This document shows positions 14,556 to 23,399 of a stretch of DNA of 53,859 nucleotides, piece by piece (the stretch's first letter is position 1; each line of letters begins with the position of its first letter). The DNA comes from an uncultured Alistipes sp. (lineage in GTDB: Bacteria > Bacteroidota > Bacteroidia > Bacteroidales > Rikenellaceae). The DNA lies in assembly GCA_959604655.1 (NCBI GenBank), contig CAUHCL010000004.1, positions 1-53,859 of the forward strand, written 5' to 3'. The translations under genes and the position numbers were made by a program. The notes beneath the pieces are model-generated. The model saw only the letters and a program-made list of their open reading frames with translations, made no database searches and was not told the origin of the DNA.

Positions 14556-15149
14556 CTACATCTCCACGTCGTTACGGTCGAGCAGATTGTTGAGCAGGGC
14601 GTAAACCGTGAGGCCCGCCACCGACTTTATTCCCGTTTTATGAACGATGTTCTTACGGTGCGACATAACGGTGTGGATCGAAATGTTCAGGTCGTCGGCA
14701 ATCTCCTTGTTCGACAAACCTTTCGCCACACGCACCAGCACGTCGCGCTCCCGCTCCGACAGGTCGTGGCTCTCGTCGTAGGGGTTGGCCTCGCTCTGCT
14801 CCACGGCGGCCCGCAACTTCTTCACCATCGACGACGGCTTGTCGTAGATGTTCAGCACCCCGTCGAACTGACGCAGAATCTCATCGTCGCGCACGGCGAC
14901 CGACAACGCTACCATCGCGATATTTCGCAGATCGGGATACGACGCCCTGACGTTGCGCGGCAATCCGCACGACAACGACGTGCTTACGATCACCACATCG
15001 GGCGCGACGAGCGCAAAGCGTTCGGTCAGCGTACGCAGATCCTCCGCCACGTACACCGTCTCGAACTCCCCTTCGGCGGCCAGCAGTGCACGCAGCCCCT
15101 CGGCTATCACGGCCGATTCCTCGACGATGGCTACCTTGCAGCGTCTCAT
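14556..15149 (-). CDS. LuxR-type regulator with a pseudo-receiver domain
   Basis: 197 residues. The N-terminal part (about 5-120) looks like a response-regulator receiver, but the acidic pair reads VEES and the phospho-acceptor position is Ser56 (PDVVIVSTSLS), so phosphorylation by a kinase is unlikely. The C-terminal LuxR/GerE helix-turn-helix (about 132-190) is intact: LSERERDVLVRVAKGLSNKEIADDL with ISIHTVMSHRKNIVHKTG. The ATG overlaps the hemerythrin gene stop by 4 nt (ATGA), implying translational coupling. I infer that it relays the state of the hemerythrin partner. The open frame extends upstream, but this start fits the domain. Confidence 0.87.
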   Translation of the reverse strand: MRRCKVAIVEESAVIAEGLRALLAAEGEFETVYVAEDLRTLTERFALVAPDVVIVSTSLSCGLPRNVRASYPDLRNIAMVALSVAVRDDEILRQFDGVLNIYDKPSSMVKKLRAAVEQSEANPYDESHDLSERERDVLVRVAKGLSNKEIADDLNISIHTVMSHRKNIVHKTGIKSVAGLTVYALLNNLLDRNDVEM

Positions 15150-15865
15150 AATCCGCGCCTCCTCTCTTCGGCCATAACCACGGGTGCCAGGATCCTGGAT
15201 TCGATGAGCGTGTGCTTCGCGAGATCGTCGCGCAGCGAAAAAATATCGAGCAGCAGATCGCATCGCTGACGCGTGGTGCACGACTCGGGCAGATATTTCA
15301 ATATGATGCTCTTTATGTCGTCGATCTTATCGCAGATGTCGGTATGGTTCTCCATGTACTCCGCCATCCGCACCTCGGCACCGACCTCGCCGCGGGCCAG
15401 CCGTTCGACGTAGGGAAACATCTCCGATTCCTCGTATTGCAGATGGCGGCGGATCTCGTCGCAATAGTCGTTATAGAACTTGCGCAGCACTTCGGCCTGC
15501 ATGCGGTCGCACGAGTGCAGCACATCGTCCACTCCGCGGCCTATGCGGGGGATGACGGTATCTATCCAGTAGCGGTGCGAGGAACGCAGGTACCGCAGCA
15601 GACAAGGCAGATCGGCCGCCGTCAGGCTCTCGGCGTCGGGCGCGTAGTCGGGTAAGGCATATATTCGGCATATCATGAGGAACAGCGTGCTCGACATGTC
15701 GTAGCGCCGACACATCTCGCCGATCGATATGTCGCCGAAAGGCAGCTGTATGTCGAGCCTCAGCAGAATCGACAGAAGTCCGTAATCGGCGTCTATCAAC
15801 TCTATGATCTTCATATCCTCCGAGAAGATCGCCCGATTGTCGGCATCGGTCTTGTAACTTTTCAT
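15146..15865 (-). CDS. Hemerythrin-domain protein
   Basis: 239 residues, mostly helical, with a hemerythrin-like set of His/Glu ligands: HRYWIDTVIPR, HSCDRMQ, HLQYEESEMFPYVE, HTDICDKIDD and HTLIESRILAPV. This HxxxE pattern resembles the RIC/YtfE family of di-iron proteins linked to repair of iron-sulfur clusters after nitric oxide or oxygen damage. The first 80 residues may form a separate small domain. It sits 22 nt downstream of feoAB and overlaps the LuxR gene by 4 nt. A di-iron protein between an iron importer and a regulator suggests oxygen, nitric oxide or iron sensing (inference). Confidence 0.85.
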   Translation of the reverse strand: MKSYKTDADNRAIFSEDMKIIELIDADYGLLSILLRLDIQLPFGDISIGEMCRRYDMSSTLFLMICRIYALPDYAPDAESLTAADLPCLLRYLRSSHRYWIDTVIPRIGRGVDDVLHSCDRMQAEVLRKFYNDYCDEIRRHLQYEESEMFPYVERLARGEVGAEVRMAEYMENHTDICDKIDDIKSIILKYLPESCTTRQRCDLLLDIFSLRDDLAKHTLIESRILAPVVMAEERRRGL

Positions 15866-15887
15866 GGCGTTATGAGTTTTAACGGGA

Positions 15888-18296
15888 TCACATTCCGATC
15901 CACACGCCGATGCGGTAGGCCGCGAAAGCCACGCACCAGGCCAGCAGGGTGTTGTAGACTATGGAGAACACGGCGTATTTCCATCCTCCCGCCTCGTGCG
16001 CTATGGCCATCACCGTGGCGATGCAGGGGAAGTAGAGCAGAATGAATATCATCATCGCCAGCGCCGAGGCCTGCGTGTAGTTGCCCGACGATATCAATCT
16101 GACGGAGAGCGAATCGCCGTCCCCGCCATCTTCGGCCGAATACAGCACGCCGAGCGTCGACACCACGATCTCCTTCGCCGCGGCGCCCGACAGCAGAGCC
16201 ACGCTCGCGCGCCAGTCGAGCCCCAGCGGGCGCATGACGGGTTCGCAAGCCTTGCCTATGCGGCCCAGATACGAACTCTCCAGTTCCTCCGACGACGCGG
16301 CCGCCGTTTCGTCAGCGACATATTCGGTCGCGGCGGCATGCGTCTCCGCCGCCGCTTCGGGACGCGGATAATAGCTCAGAAACCATATTATGATCGCCGC
16401 CACGAGGATCAGGCCTCCGATCTTCTTCAGATACTGCTCGCTGCGCTCCCACATGTGGCGAAGGGTGGCATTGAGCGTGGGGATGCGATAGGGCGGCAGC
16501 TCCATGACGAAAGGCGTCTCGTCGACTCCGAACATGAAGCGTCGCAGCACGCGGGCCGTGAGCACCGCCACGACGCCGCCGAAGATGTAGATGCAGAAGA
16601 GCACCGTGCCCGCATGCTGCGGGAAGAAGGTACCCGCCAGCAGGATGAACACGGGCAGTCGCGCGCTGCACGACATGAACGGATTTATCAATATGGTTAT
16701 CAGCCTACTGCTGCGGCTCTCGATCGTTCGGGTGGCCATTATGGCGGGAACGTTGCAGCCGAAGCCCATCACGAGGGGTATGAACGATTTGCCGTGCAGT
16801 CCCGCCAGGTGCATGAGCTTGTCCATGATGAATGCCGCGCGCGCCATATAACCCGAGTCCTCCATCAGCGATATGAACAGATAGAGTATCAATATGTTGG
16901 GCAGGAACACCGCCACAGCGCCCACGCCGCCTATGATTCCGTCCACTATAAGGTCGCGCAGCGGTCCGTCGGACATGAACCGCCCCACGGTCGCGCCCAG
17001 CCATGCGAATCCGCTCTCGATCCACTCCTGGGGATATGCGCCGAGGGTAAAGGTGCTCCAGAACATGAGGAACATCACGGCCAGGAACAGCGGGAATCCG
17101 ACATATTTGTTGGTCACTATGCGGTCGATCAGCGACGTTCGGCGATTGGGCTCCCTGTCGCTCGGGACGTAGGTCTCGGCCAGCGCGCCCTCGATGAATC
17201 CGTATTTCTCGTTGGTCACGGCGCTCTCGGTATCCTCGCCCAAAGACGCCTCTATGCGCTGCGCGCCCTTCGTGCTCTGCGAGTGCCACTCCCCGAAATG
17301 CTCCGCGCCCTTCAGAAGATCCGCCACGCCCGCATCGCCTTCGAGCATCTTTATGGCCCAGTATCGCGGAGGGAAGCATTTGGGCAGCTCGTCGATATCG
17401 CGCTTCATCATCTTCGAAAGCGCCGCTATCTCCGACTCTATCGACGACGAATAGTTTATGTGAATGTGGCGCACCTTGGGGTTCTCGTTTTCGAAGGTGA
17501 GGATCACCTCGTCCAGCAGTTCGTCGAGCCCCCGACGGTCGCGGGCCACCACGGGCACCATGGGCACTCCGATCATGCGGCCCAGCCGCTCGTAATCGAG
17601 CCGCGCGCCGCTGCGCTCCAGCTCGTCGTACATGTTCAGAGCCACCACCATCTTGGGATTCAGATCGATGAGTTCGGTAGTGAGGTAGAGGTTGCGCTCC
17701 AGATTCGACGCCACCACGGCATTCACCACCACGTCGGGCATCTTTTCGATCAGATGCCTGCGCACATACAATTCCTCGGGAGTGTAGGCCGACAGCGCAT
17801 ACGTACCCGGCAGATCGGTTATGTTGATCTTGTATCCCTTGTATTCCAGCGACCCGCTCTTGGCATCGACGGTGACGCCGCTGTAATTGCCCACATGCTC
17901 GCGGCTGCCCGACAGGGCGTTGAACAGCGAGGTCTTGCCGCTGTTGGGGTTGCCCACCAGAGCGATGTCGATCTCGCGCATCCTCGCGTGGATAACGCGC
18001 CGCAACTCTTCGTCGCCCATCTCGGACGCACCTGCATTGTGCGTCGCATGTCCGACATGGACACGCGCTTCGGCGGGAGTCATGACCTCCACCATGGCCG
18101 CCTCGCTGCGGCGAAGCGACACTTCGTACCCCATGAGGGAATATTTGATCGGATCGCGCAGGGGAGCATTGAGGATCGACACGACCCTTTGTCCGCGGAC
18201 AAACCCCATTTCGAGGATTCTGCGGCGAAAACCTCCGTGGCCCAGCACCTTTATTATGACGGCAGATTCACCGGTTTTCAAATCCGACAAAAACAT
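15888..18296 (-). CDS. feoB: Ferrous iron transporter FeoA-FeoB fusion
   Basis: About 802 residues. Residues 1-75 are an FeoA SH3-like domain (LSDLKTGESAVIIKVLG, RRRILEMGFVRGQRV). The FeoB GTPase follows, with G1 GNPNSGKTSLFN near residue 114, G3 DLPGTYALSAYTPEE, and LNMYDELERSG near G4. The membrane part has Gate motifs (GFGCNVPAIMATRTIESR) and many helices. FeoAB fusions are common in Bacteroidota. I chose the start at 18296 (MFLSDLKTG) because the promoter box at 18314 lies inside the first codons of the longer frame. It heads an operon with the hemerythrin and LuxR genes. Confidence 0.95.
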   Translation of the reverse strand: MFLSDLKTGESAVIIKVLGHGGFRRRILEMGFVRGQRVVSILNAPLRDPIKYSLMGYEVSLRRSEAAMVEVMTPAEARVHVGHATHNAGASEMGDEELRRVIHARMREIDIALVGNPNSGKTSLFNALSGSREHVGNYSGVTVDAKSGSLEYKGYKINITDLPGTYALSAYTPEELYVRRHLIEKMPDVVVNAVVASNLERNLYLTTELIDLNPKMVVALNMYDELERSGARLDYERLGRMIGVPMVPVVARDRRGLDELLDEVILTFENENPKVRHIHINYSSSIESEIAALSKMMKRDIDELPKCFPPRYWAIKMLEGDAGVADLLKGAEHFGEWHSQSTKGAQRIEASLGEDTESAVTNEKYGFIEGALAETYVPSDREPNRRTSLIDRIVTNKYVGFPLFLAVMFLMFWSTFTLGAYPQEWIESGFAWLGATVGRFMSDGPLRDLIVDGIIGGVGAVAVFLPNILILYLFISLMEDSGYMARAAFIMDKLMHLAGLHGKSFIPLVMGFGCNVPAIMATRTIESRSSRLITILINPFMSCSARLPVFILLAGTFFPQHAGTVLFCIYIFGGVVAVLTARVLRRFMFGVDETPFVMELPPYRIPTLNATLRHMWERSEQYLKKIGGLILVAAIIIWFLSYYPRPEAAAETHAAATEYVADETAAASSEELESSYLGRIGKACEPVMRPLGLDWRASVALLSGAAAKEIVVSTLGVLYSAEDGGDGDSLSVRLISSGNYTQASALAMMIFILLYFPCIATVMAIAHEAGGWKYAVFSIVYNTLLAWCVAFAAYRIGVWIGM

Positions 18297-18313
18297 ATCT
18301 TCATATTTTTGCG

Positions 18314-18321
18314 CAAAAATA
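18314..18321 (-). promoter_or_regulatory. -7 promoter box for feoAB
   Basis: TATTTTTG on the minus strand, an exact TAnnTTTG match, placing the start about 10 nt before the ATG at 18296. This decides against the upstream ATG at 18326. No clear Fur-type palindrome was recognised. Confidence 0.6.
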
Positions 18322-18329
18322 CACATTTT

Positions 18330-18879
18330 TCACAATATAAACCAATCACCGTTTAAGGTGAAAAAGGAGGACATTATCCCTTGAATCGGCGATTGCGCGA
18401 ACAGCCGGAACCCCCGATCTTTGCATTGTAAAATCGAATGGTGCATTACAGAGTCAGTCCGGCGATCATATGCCTTGTTCGGAGCGCGGCGACCGACGCC
18501 ACTTTTTAAGGGAGGCGACGTACGACCGACGGAGCTGATTTTACGACAACGGAATTTTAATACATTGAAAGTATAATTGAGTTTATTTTGTTTGTTTTAT
18601 GAATAATACGCGAACCGCCACCGCCGTGAGGCAGGGACGGGCCGCCGCGAACGGCGGCGGAAATTCGCAATCGGCGCGCCCCGACACCCGAAAAGCCATG
18701 AAAAAGTTAGAATCGACGGGGCCGCATGCCGAAAAAAGCTGCTCGCAAGGGCAGCTTTTTTCTTGTCCCGACCATCCGCGGCGGCAGCGCTTCGCAAGCC
18801 GACCGACGGCACCGAAACGGTGGAAAATTTGTTGATAATTTTTGTGCTTCATTTCTTTCCTTTTTCAAATAAATTGGCG
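18330..18879. other. Intergenic region between feoAB and the purine operon
   Basis: About 550 bases. Several short open frames on both strands lack family features and run through GC-biased sequence. A terminator lies at 18732-18763, but no gene or RNA ending there could be named. An unrecognised small RNA between about 18590 and 18763 is possible, since the sequence upstream (TTATTTTGTTTG) is promoter-like. Confidence 0.35.
18732..18763. terminator. Intrinsic terminator of unknown transcript
   Basis: Stem AAGCTGC/GCAGCTT with a TCGCAAGG loop, flanked by six A residues before and six T residues after, so it can work in both directions. No annotated gene ends just upstream on either strand. 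Confidence 0.75.
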
Positions 18880-18887
18880 TACATTTG
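18880..18887 (+). promoter_or_regulatory. -7 promoter box for the purine operon
   Basis: TACATTTG, an exact TAnnTTTG match. A start near 18892 would give a 5' leader of about 260 nt before purE. Confidence 0.6.
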
Positions 18888-18892
18888 CACTC

Positions 18893-19093
18893 ATGAAAGG
18901 AATGTGGCGAAATATCGCACGAAAAGGCTCCCGCACCGTCCCCGCGACGCTCCGAGGCCCGATCGTTCCGACAGTCGGTGCGCTCGGAAACATGCGCCGC
19001 ATCCTGACTGCGCCACACGGAAGACACGACCGCTCGAACGTCGGCTCGGCGGGGCGACTCGCGCAAATATGCGGACCGAAAACGATAGTATAA
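18893..19093 (+). CDS. Possible small ORF in the purE leader
   Basis: A 66-codon frame starting MKGMWRNIARKG. The ATG coincides with the predicted transcription start, so translation would be leaderless or nearly so. The sequence is rich in Arg and Gly, as expected from random GC-rich DNA, and resembles no family I know. It is listed because it fills the leader between the promoter and the hairpin upstream of purE. It could equally be non-coding. Confidence 0.2.
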   Translation: MKGMWRNIARKGSRTVPATLRGPIVPTVGALGNMRRILTAPHGRHDRSNVGSAGRLAQICGPKTIV

Positions 19094-19103
19094 CCATACA
19101 GAG

Positions 19104-19126
19104 CCGTTGCAGCAATCCTGCAACGG
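19104..19126 (+). promoter_or_regulatory. Terminator-like hairpin in the purE leader
   Basis: Nine perfect pairs, CCGTTGCAG with CTGCAACGG around CAATC, followed by TTATGTTTT. It sits about 210 nt after the promoter and 28 nt before purE, the place of an attenuator. It could end transcription before the purine genes; the signal sensed is unknown. Confidence 0.55.
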
Positions 19127-19154
19127 TTATGTTTTAACATTACACATTGACAAT

Positions 19155-19622
19155 ATGAAAGTTGCAGTTATCATGGGTTCGACCAGCGATTGGGACATAA
19201 TGTCGGCTGCCGTCGAGATGCTCGAAGAGTTGGGCATAGAGTACGAGAAACGGGTCATAAGTGCGCACCGCACCCCCGAGCTCATGTTCGAATATGCCAG
19301 GACGGCCAAGGAGCGCGGCATCGGCGTGATAATCGCCGGCGCGGGAGGCGCGGCCCACGTGGCGGGCGTCACGGCGGCTCTCACCACGGTGCCCGTCATC
19401 GGAGTGCCCATCAAGTCGCAGACGCTCAACGGTCTCGACTCGCTGCTTTCGATAGTACAGATGCCAGGCGGCATTCCCGTGTCGACCGTGGCCATAAACG
19501 GCGCGAAGAACGCGGCCCTCATCGCCGCCTCGATCTTCGCTCTGCACGACAAGGAACTCGAAGCCCGTCTGGAGGCATTCCGCCGCAAGCAGACCGAAAA
19601 GGTGCTCGACGCGAAACTTTAA
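19155..19622 (+). CDS. purE: N5-carboxyaminoimidazole ribonucleotide mutase
   Basis: 155 residues, full length for class I PurE, which moves the carboxyl group to form CAIR in purine synthesis. Motifs: MGSTSDWDIM (phosphate binding), ISAHRTPELMFEYA, IIAGAGGAAHVAGVTAALT, GVPIKSQTLNGLDSLLSIVQMP. The start at MKVAVIMG (19155) is chosen over an upstream in-frame ATG at 19107, which falls inside the leader hairpin. It is the first gene of the purine operon. Class I enzymes work with PurK, which is not in this window, nor are purA and purB. Confidence 0.95.
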   Translation: MKVAVIMGSTSDWDIMSAAVEMLEELGIEYEKRVISAHRTPELMFEYARTAKERGIGVIIAGAGGAAHVAGVTAALTTVPVIGVPIKSQTLNGLDSLLSIVQMPGGIPVSTVAINGAKNAALIAASIFALHDKELEARLEAFRRKQTEKVLDAKL

Positions 19623-19691
19623 GGGCGCGCCGCGAAAAGCATAAAACGCACAAGGGCGACAAACATAACGGGACAAACCTCTGAAAAAATT

Positions 19692-22600
19692 ATGAAGAAC
19701 TACCGTATCTATGTAGAGAAATACCCTCGGTTTCAGGTGGAAGCCGACACGCTTCGCAAGGAGCTGAACAACAACCTCGGACTCAATCTGCAATCGCTCC
19801 GACTGCTCAACGTCTACGATCTGTTCGGATTCACCGAAGAGCTGCTCGAAAAGAGCCGCTACGCCGTGTTCGGCGAGATCGTGACCGACTGCGTGAGCGA
19901 CGAGTGCGATTTGCGCGGCAAGAAGTATCTGGCCGTGGAGTATCTGCCCGGGCAATTCGACCAGCGTGCGAGTTCGGCCGTGGCATGCGTGCGACTCATC
20001 GAGCCGACGGCCGAGGTGAGGATCAAAAGTTCCAAACTGCTCATCTTCGACTCTTCGATCACCGACGAGCAGATGGCCCGCGTGGAACACTACTACATCA
20101 ACGCCGTCGAGTCGCGCCGCAAGGATCTCGCGACGCTCACCGACATGGAAGATGCCGAAGTGAAGCCCGTCCCCGTGCTTACGGGACTCACCGCGCTCAA
20201 GGACGACGAGCTGGAGGGATACTGCAAACGATACGGACTGGCGATGAACGCCGACGACCTGCGCGAGGTGGTGAACTACTACAAGGCCGAGGGCCGCGAT
20301 CCGTCGGAAACGGAGCTCCGCATCCTCGACACCTACTGGAGCGACCACTGCCGTCACACCACGTTCACCACCGAGATCACGGAGATCACCATAGACCCGT
20401 CGTTCATCAGCGACGAACTGGGCGAGTCGCTCGACACGCTGCACCGCATCCGCAAGGAGCTGGGCCGCGAGAACAAGAGCCTCTGCCTCATGGAGCTGGC
20501 CACCGTGGGCGCACGCTACCTGAAAAAGACGGGCGTGCTCGACGATCTGGAGCAGAGCGAGGAAAACAACGCATGCAGCATATTCGTCAACGTGGACGTC
20601 GACGGACAAACGGAAAAGTGGCTGCTGCAATTCAAGAACGAAACGCATAACCACCCGACCGAGATCGAGCCGTTCGGCGGCGCTTCGACCTGTCTGGGCG
20701 GTGCCATACGCGACCCGCTGTCGGGCCGCAGCTACGTATATCAGGCCATGCGCGTCACGGGTGCGGGCGACATATACAAGAGCGTGGCCGAGACCATGAA
20801 GGGCAAGCTGCCGCAGCGAATCATAAGCGCCAAGGCCGCAGCGGGATATTCGAGCTACGGCAACCAGATAGGTCTGGCCACCACGCACGTGCGCGAGATC
20901 TACCACCCCGATTACGTGGCCAAGCGTCTGGAGGTGGGCGCCGTAGTGGGCGCGGTAAAGGCCGAGAACGTACGCCGCGAATCGCCTGCGGCGGGCGATG
21001 CCATACTGCTTCTGGGCGGCCGCACGGGCCGCGACGGCATAGGCGGAGCCACGGGATCGTCGAAGGAGCACAACGTAAAGTCGATCGAGGAATGCAGCTC
21101 GGAGGTGCAGAAGGGTAACGCACCCGAGGAACGCAAGCTCGAACGTCTGTTCCGTCGCGCCGAGGTCACGCGCCTCATAAAGAAATCGAACGATTTCGGC
21201 GCGGGCGGCGTGAGCGTGGCCATAGGCGAGCTGGCCCCGGGACTCGACATATACCTCGACCGAGTGCCCACGAAGTACAGCGGTCTGAACTCCACCGAAC
21301 TCGCCATCAGCGAGTCGCAGGAGCGCATGGCGGTAGTGGTCGAGCGCAAGGATATGGCGGTATTCGAAGAGTACTGCCACGAGGAGAATATCGAGGTGAC
21401 GCACGTGGCCGACGTTACGGACACCAACCGTCTGAAGATGTTCTACAACGGTGAGAAGATCGTCGACCTGTCGCGCGAGTTCATCGACAGCGCGGGAGCC
21501 AAGCACTATACCAAGATAAGAATGGCGGCGGTGGAGGATCGCGATCCGTTCCGTCGCGAGATAGAGGGCGCGTCGCTGCGCGAGAAGATCGCGGCCAACC
21601 TGCGGGACGACAATGTGGTGTCGCAGCGCGGAATGATCGAGATGTTCGACTCGACAATAGGCGCGTCGACCGTGCTGATGCCCTTCGGCGGCCGCACGCA
21701 GAACACCGAGACGCAGGTTTCGGTGCAGAAACTCCCCGTCGGAAAGGCCCACACCGACACGGCCAGCATCATGGCGTTCGGTTACAACCCCTTCATCACC
21801 TCGTGGAGCCCCTACCACGGTGCGGCATACGCGGTGATCGAGGCGGCGAGCAAGGTAGTCGCCGCGGGCGCACGCTACGACCGCATGCGTTACTCGTATC
21901 AGGAGTATTTCGAGCGCATGCACGACGAATCGTCGTGGGGCAAGCCTCTGGCGGCTCTGCTCGGTGCACTGAAGATGCAGATAGAGTTAGGATTGCCCTC
22001 AATCGGCGGCAAGGACTCGATGAGCGGCACGTTCCAGGATATAAACGTTCCGCCCATGCTCATGGCCTTCGGCATCACCACGGTGGATGCCCGCACGGTC
22101 ATAAGCCCCGAGTTCAAGTCGGCGGGACACAACCTTTATATAATAAAGCACACGCCTCTGGCCAACCGCATGCCCGACACCGAGCAGCTGAAGAAGAATT
22201 TCGGCTTCGTAAGCACGGCCATCGAGCACGGCGAGATCGTGGCGGCATATGCCGTAGGCTTCGGCGGAGCGGCCGAGGCGATAGCCAAGATGTCGTTCGG
22301 CAACCGCGTGGGTGCGACCATAGAGTACGACGCGCAGAAGCTGTTCGACTACGACTACGGATCGTTCGTGGTGGAAGCGACGGGTACGCTCGACAATCCC
22401 GCGGCGATTCTTATCGGCTCGACGAGCGATTCGGCCGAGGTGACGATCAACGGCGAGAAGTTCGCGATAGACGAATTGCAGAAGATCAACTCGCAGAAGT
22501 TCTGCGCGATATATCCCGACCGCGGCATCGAGGGCGGCACCACCCGTAAGAGCATGCCCGAAAAGAGAACGATCGAGTATTCGGGCGCGCCCGTCGACGA

Positions 22601-23399
22601 GGTGACGGTATTCATTCCCGTATTCTCGGGCACCAACTGCGACTACGACACGGCCAAGCAGTTCGAGCGCGCTGGAGCCAAGGTCACAACGAGCGTATTC
22701 TGCGACCTGACGGCCGAGGATATCTTCGCCTCGATAGACCGCATGAAGGGCATGATCGACAAATGCAACATCTTCGTGCTCAGCGGCGGATTCTCGGCAG
22801 GCGACGAGCCCGACGGCAGCGGCAAGTTCATCGCCAACGTGCTCAACAATAAGAAAATCACCGATTCGATCCACGCCCTGCTCGACCGCGGCGGCCTGAT
22901 CCTCGGCATCTGCAACGGCTTCCAGGCCCTCGTGAAATCGGGACTTCTGCCTTACGGACGTCTGGGACAGGTGGTGAAGGAGTCGCCCACGCTGTTCCGC
23001 AACGACATAAACCGCCACATATCGCAGATAGTGACCACGCGCGTAGCCACGACCAATTCGCCCTGGCTCTCGTCGTTCGAACTCGGCGAGCAGCATTCGA
23101 TAGCGGTGAGTCACGGCGAAGGCAAGTTCGTCGTCAGCGACGAGATGGCCGAAGAGCTGTTCCGCAACGGCCAGGTGGCGTTCCAGTATGTCGATCCCGA
23201 CGGCGAGGCCACTCTGTGCGCACCGTACAACCCCAACGGTTCGAGCTTCGCGATTGAGGGTATAATCAGCCGCAACGGCCAGATACTCGGCAAGATGGGC
23301 CATACGGAACGTTACGAGGAAAATCTGTTCAAGAACATCGGCGGCAACAAGGTGCAGAACATATTCGCCAACGCGGTAAACTATTTCAAGAAAAAGTAA
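19692..23399 (+). CDS. purL: Phosphoribosylformylglycinamidine synthase, large single-chain type
   Basis: 1235 residues, the size of single-chain FGAM synthases, which convert FGAR, glutamine and ATP to FGAM. Order: N-terminal PurS-like part; a linker with DTYWSDHCRHTTF; synthetase repeats with KNETHNHPTEIEPFGGAST and GRTGRDGIGGATGSS; then a C-terminal class I glutamine amidotransferase from about residue 975 (VFIPVFSGTNCDYD), with the nucleophile Cys in GLILGICNGFQALVKSG and the late His in SHGEGKFV. The stop overlaps the next start by one base (TAATG). Confidence 0.97.
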   Translation: MKNYRIYVEKYPRFQVEADTLRKELNNNLGLNLQSLRLLNVYDLFGFTEELLEKSRYAVFGEIVTDCVSDECDLRGKKYLAVEYLPGQFDQRASSAVACVRLIEPTAEVRIKSSKLLIFDSSITDEQMARVEHYYINAVESRRKDLATLTDMEDAEVKPVPVLTGLTALKDDELEGYCKRYGLAMNADDLREVVNYYKAEGRDPSETELRILDTYWSDHCRHTTFTTEITEITIDPSFISDELGESLDTLHRIRKELGRENKSLCLMELATVGARYLKKTGVLDDLEQSEENNACSIFVNVDVDGQTEKWLLQFKNETHNHPTEIEPFGGASTCLGGAIRDPLSGRSYVYQAMRVTGAGDIYKSVAETMKGKLPQRIISAKAAAGYSSYGNQIGLATTHVREIYHPDYVAKRLEVGAVVGAVKAENVRRESPAAGDAILLLGGRTGRDGIGGATGSSKEHNVKSIEECSSEVQKGNAPEERKLERLFRRAEVTRLIKKSNDFGAGGVSVAIGELAPGLDIYLDRVPTKYSGLNSTELAISESQERMAVVVERKDMAVFEEYCHEENIEVTHVADVTDTNRLKMFYNGEKIVDLSREFIDSAGAKHYTKIRMAAVEDRDPFRREIEGASLREKIAANLRDDNVVSQRGMIEMFDSTIGASTVLMPFGGRTQNTETQVSVQKLPVGKAHTDTASIMAFGYNPFITSWSPYHGAAYAVIEAASKVVAAGARYDRMRYSYQEYFERMHDESSWGKPLAALLGALKMQIELGLPSIGGKDSMSGTFQDINVPPMLMAFGITTVDARTVISPEFKSAGHNLYIIKHTPLANRMPDTEQLKKNFGFVSTAIEHGEIVAAYAVGFGGAAEAIAKMSFGNRVGATIEYDAQKLFDYDYGSFVVEATGTLDNPAAILIGSTSDSAEVTINGEKFAIDELQKINSQKFCAIYPDRGIEGGTTRKSMPEKRTIEYSGAPVDEVTVFIPVFSGTNCDYDTAKQFERAGAKVTTSVFCDLTAEDIFASIDRMKGMIDKCNIFVLSGGFSAGDEPDGSGKFIANVLNNKKITDSIHALLDRGGLILGICNGFQALVKSGLLPYGRLGQVVKESPTLFRNDINRHISQIVTTRVATTNSPWLSSFELGEQHSIAVSHGEGKFVVSDEMAEELFRNGQVAFQYVDPDGEATLCAPYNPNGSSFAIEGIISRNGQILGKMGHTERYEENLFKNIGGNKVQNIFANAVNYFKKK

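Noticed and set aside
15996..18356. A 786-codon open frame antisense to feoB
   Set aside because: It is a mirror of a clear FeoAB gene with no domain features and no promoter or start support.
18707..19123. A 138-codon minus-strand frame upstream of purE
   Set aside because: It runs across a terminator, a promoter and the leader hairpin, and has no family features.
19140..21923. A 927-codon open frame antisense to purL
   Set aside because: It lies wholly opposite purL, has low-complexity Arg/His/Val-rich content and no motifs; GC-rich codon bias produces such shadows.
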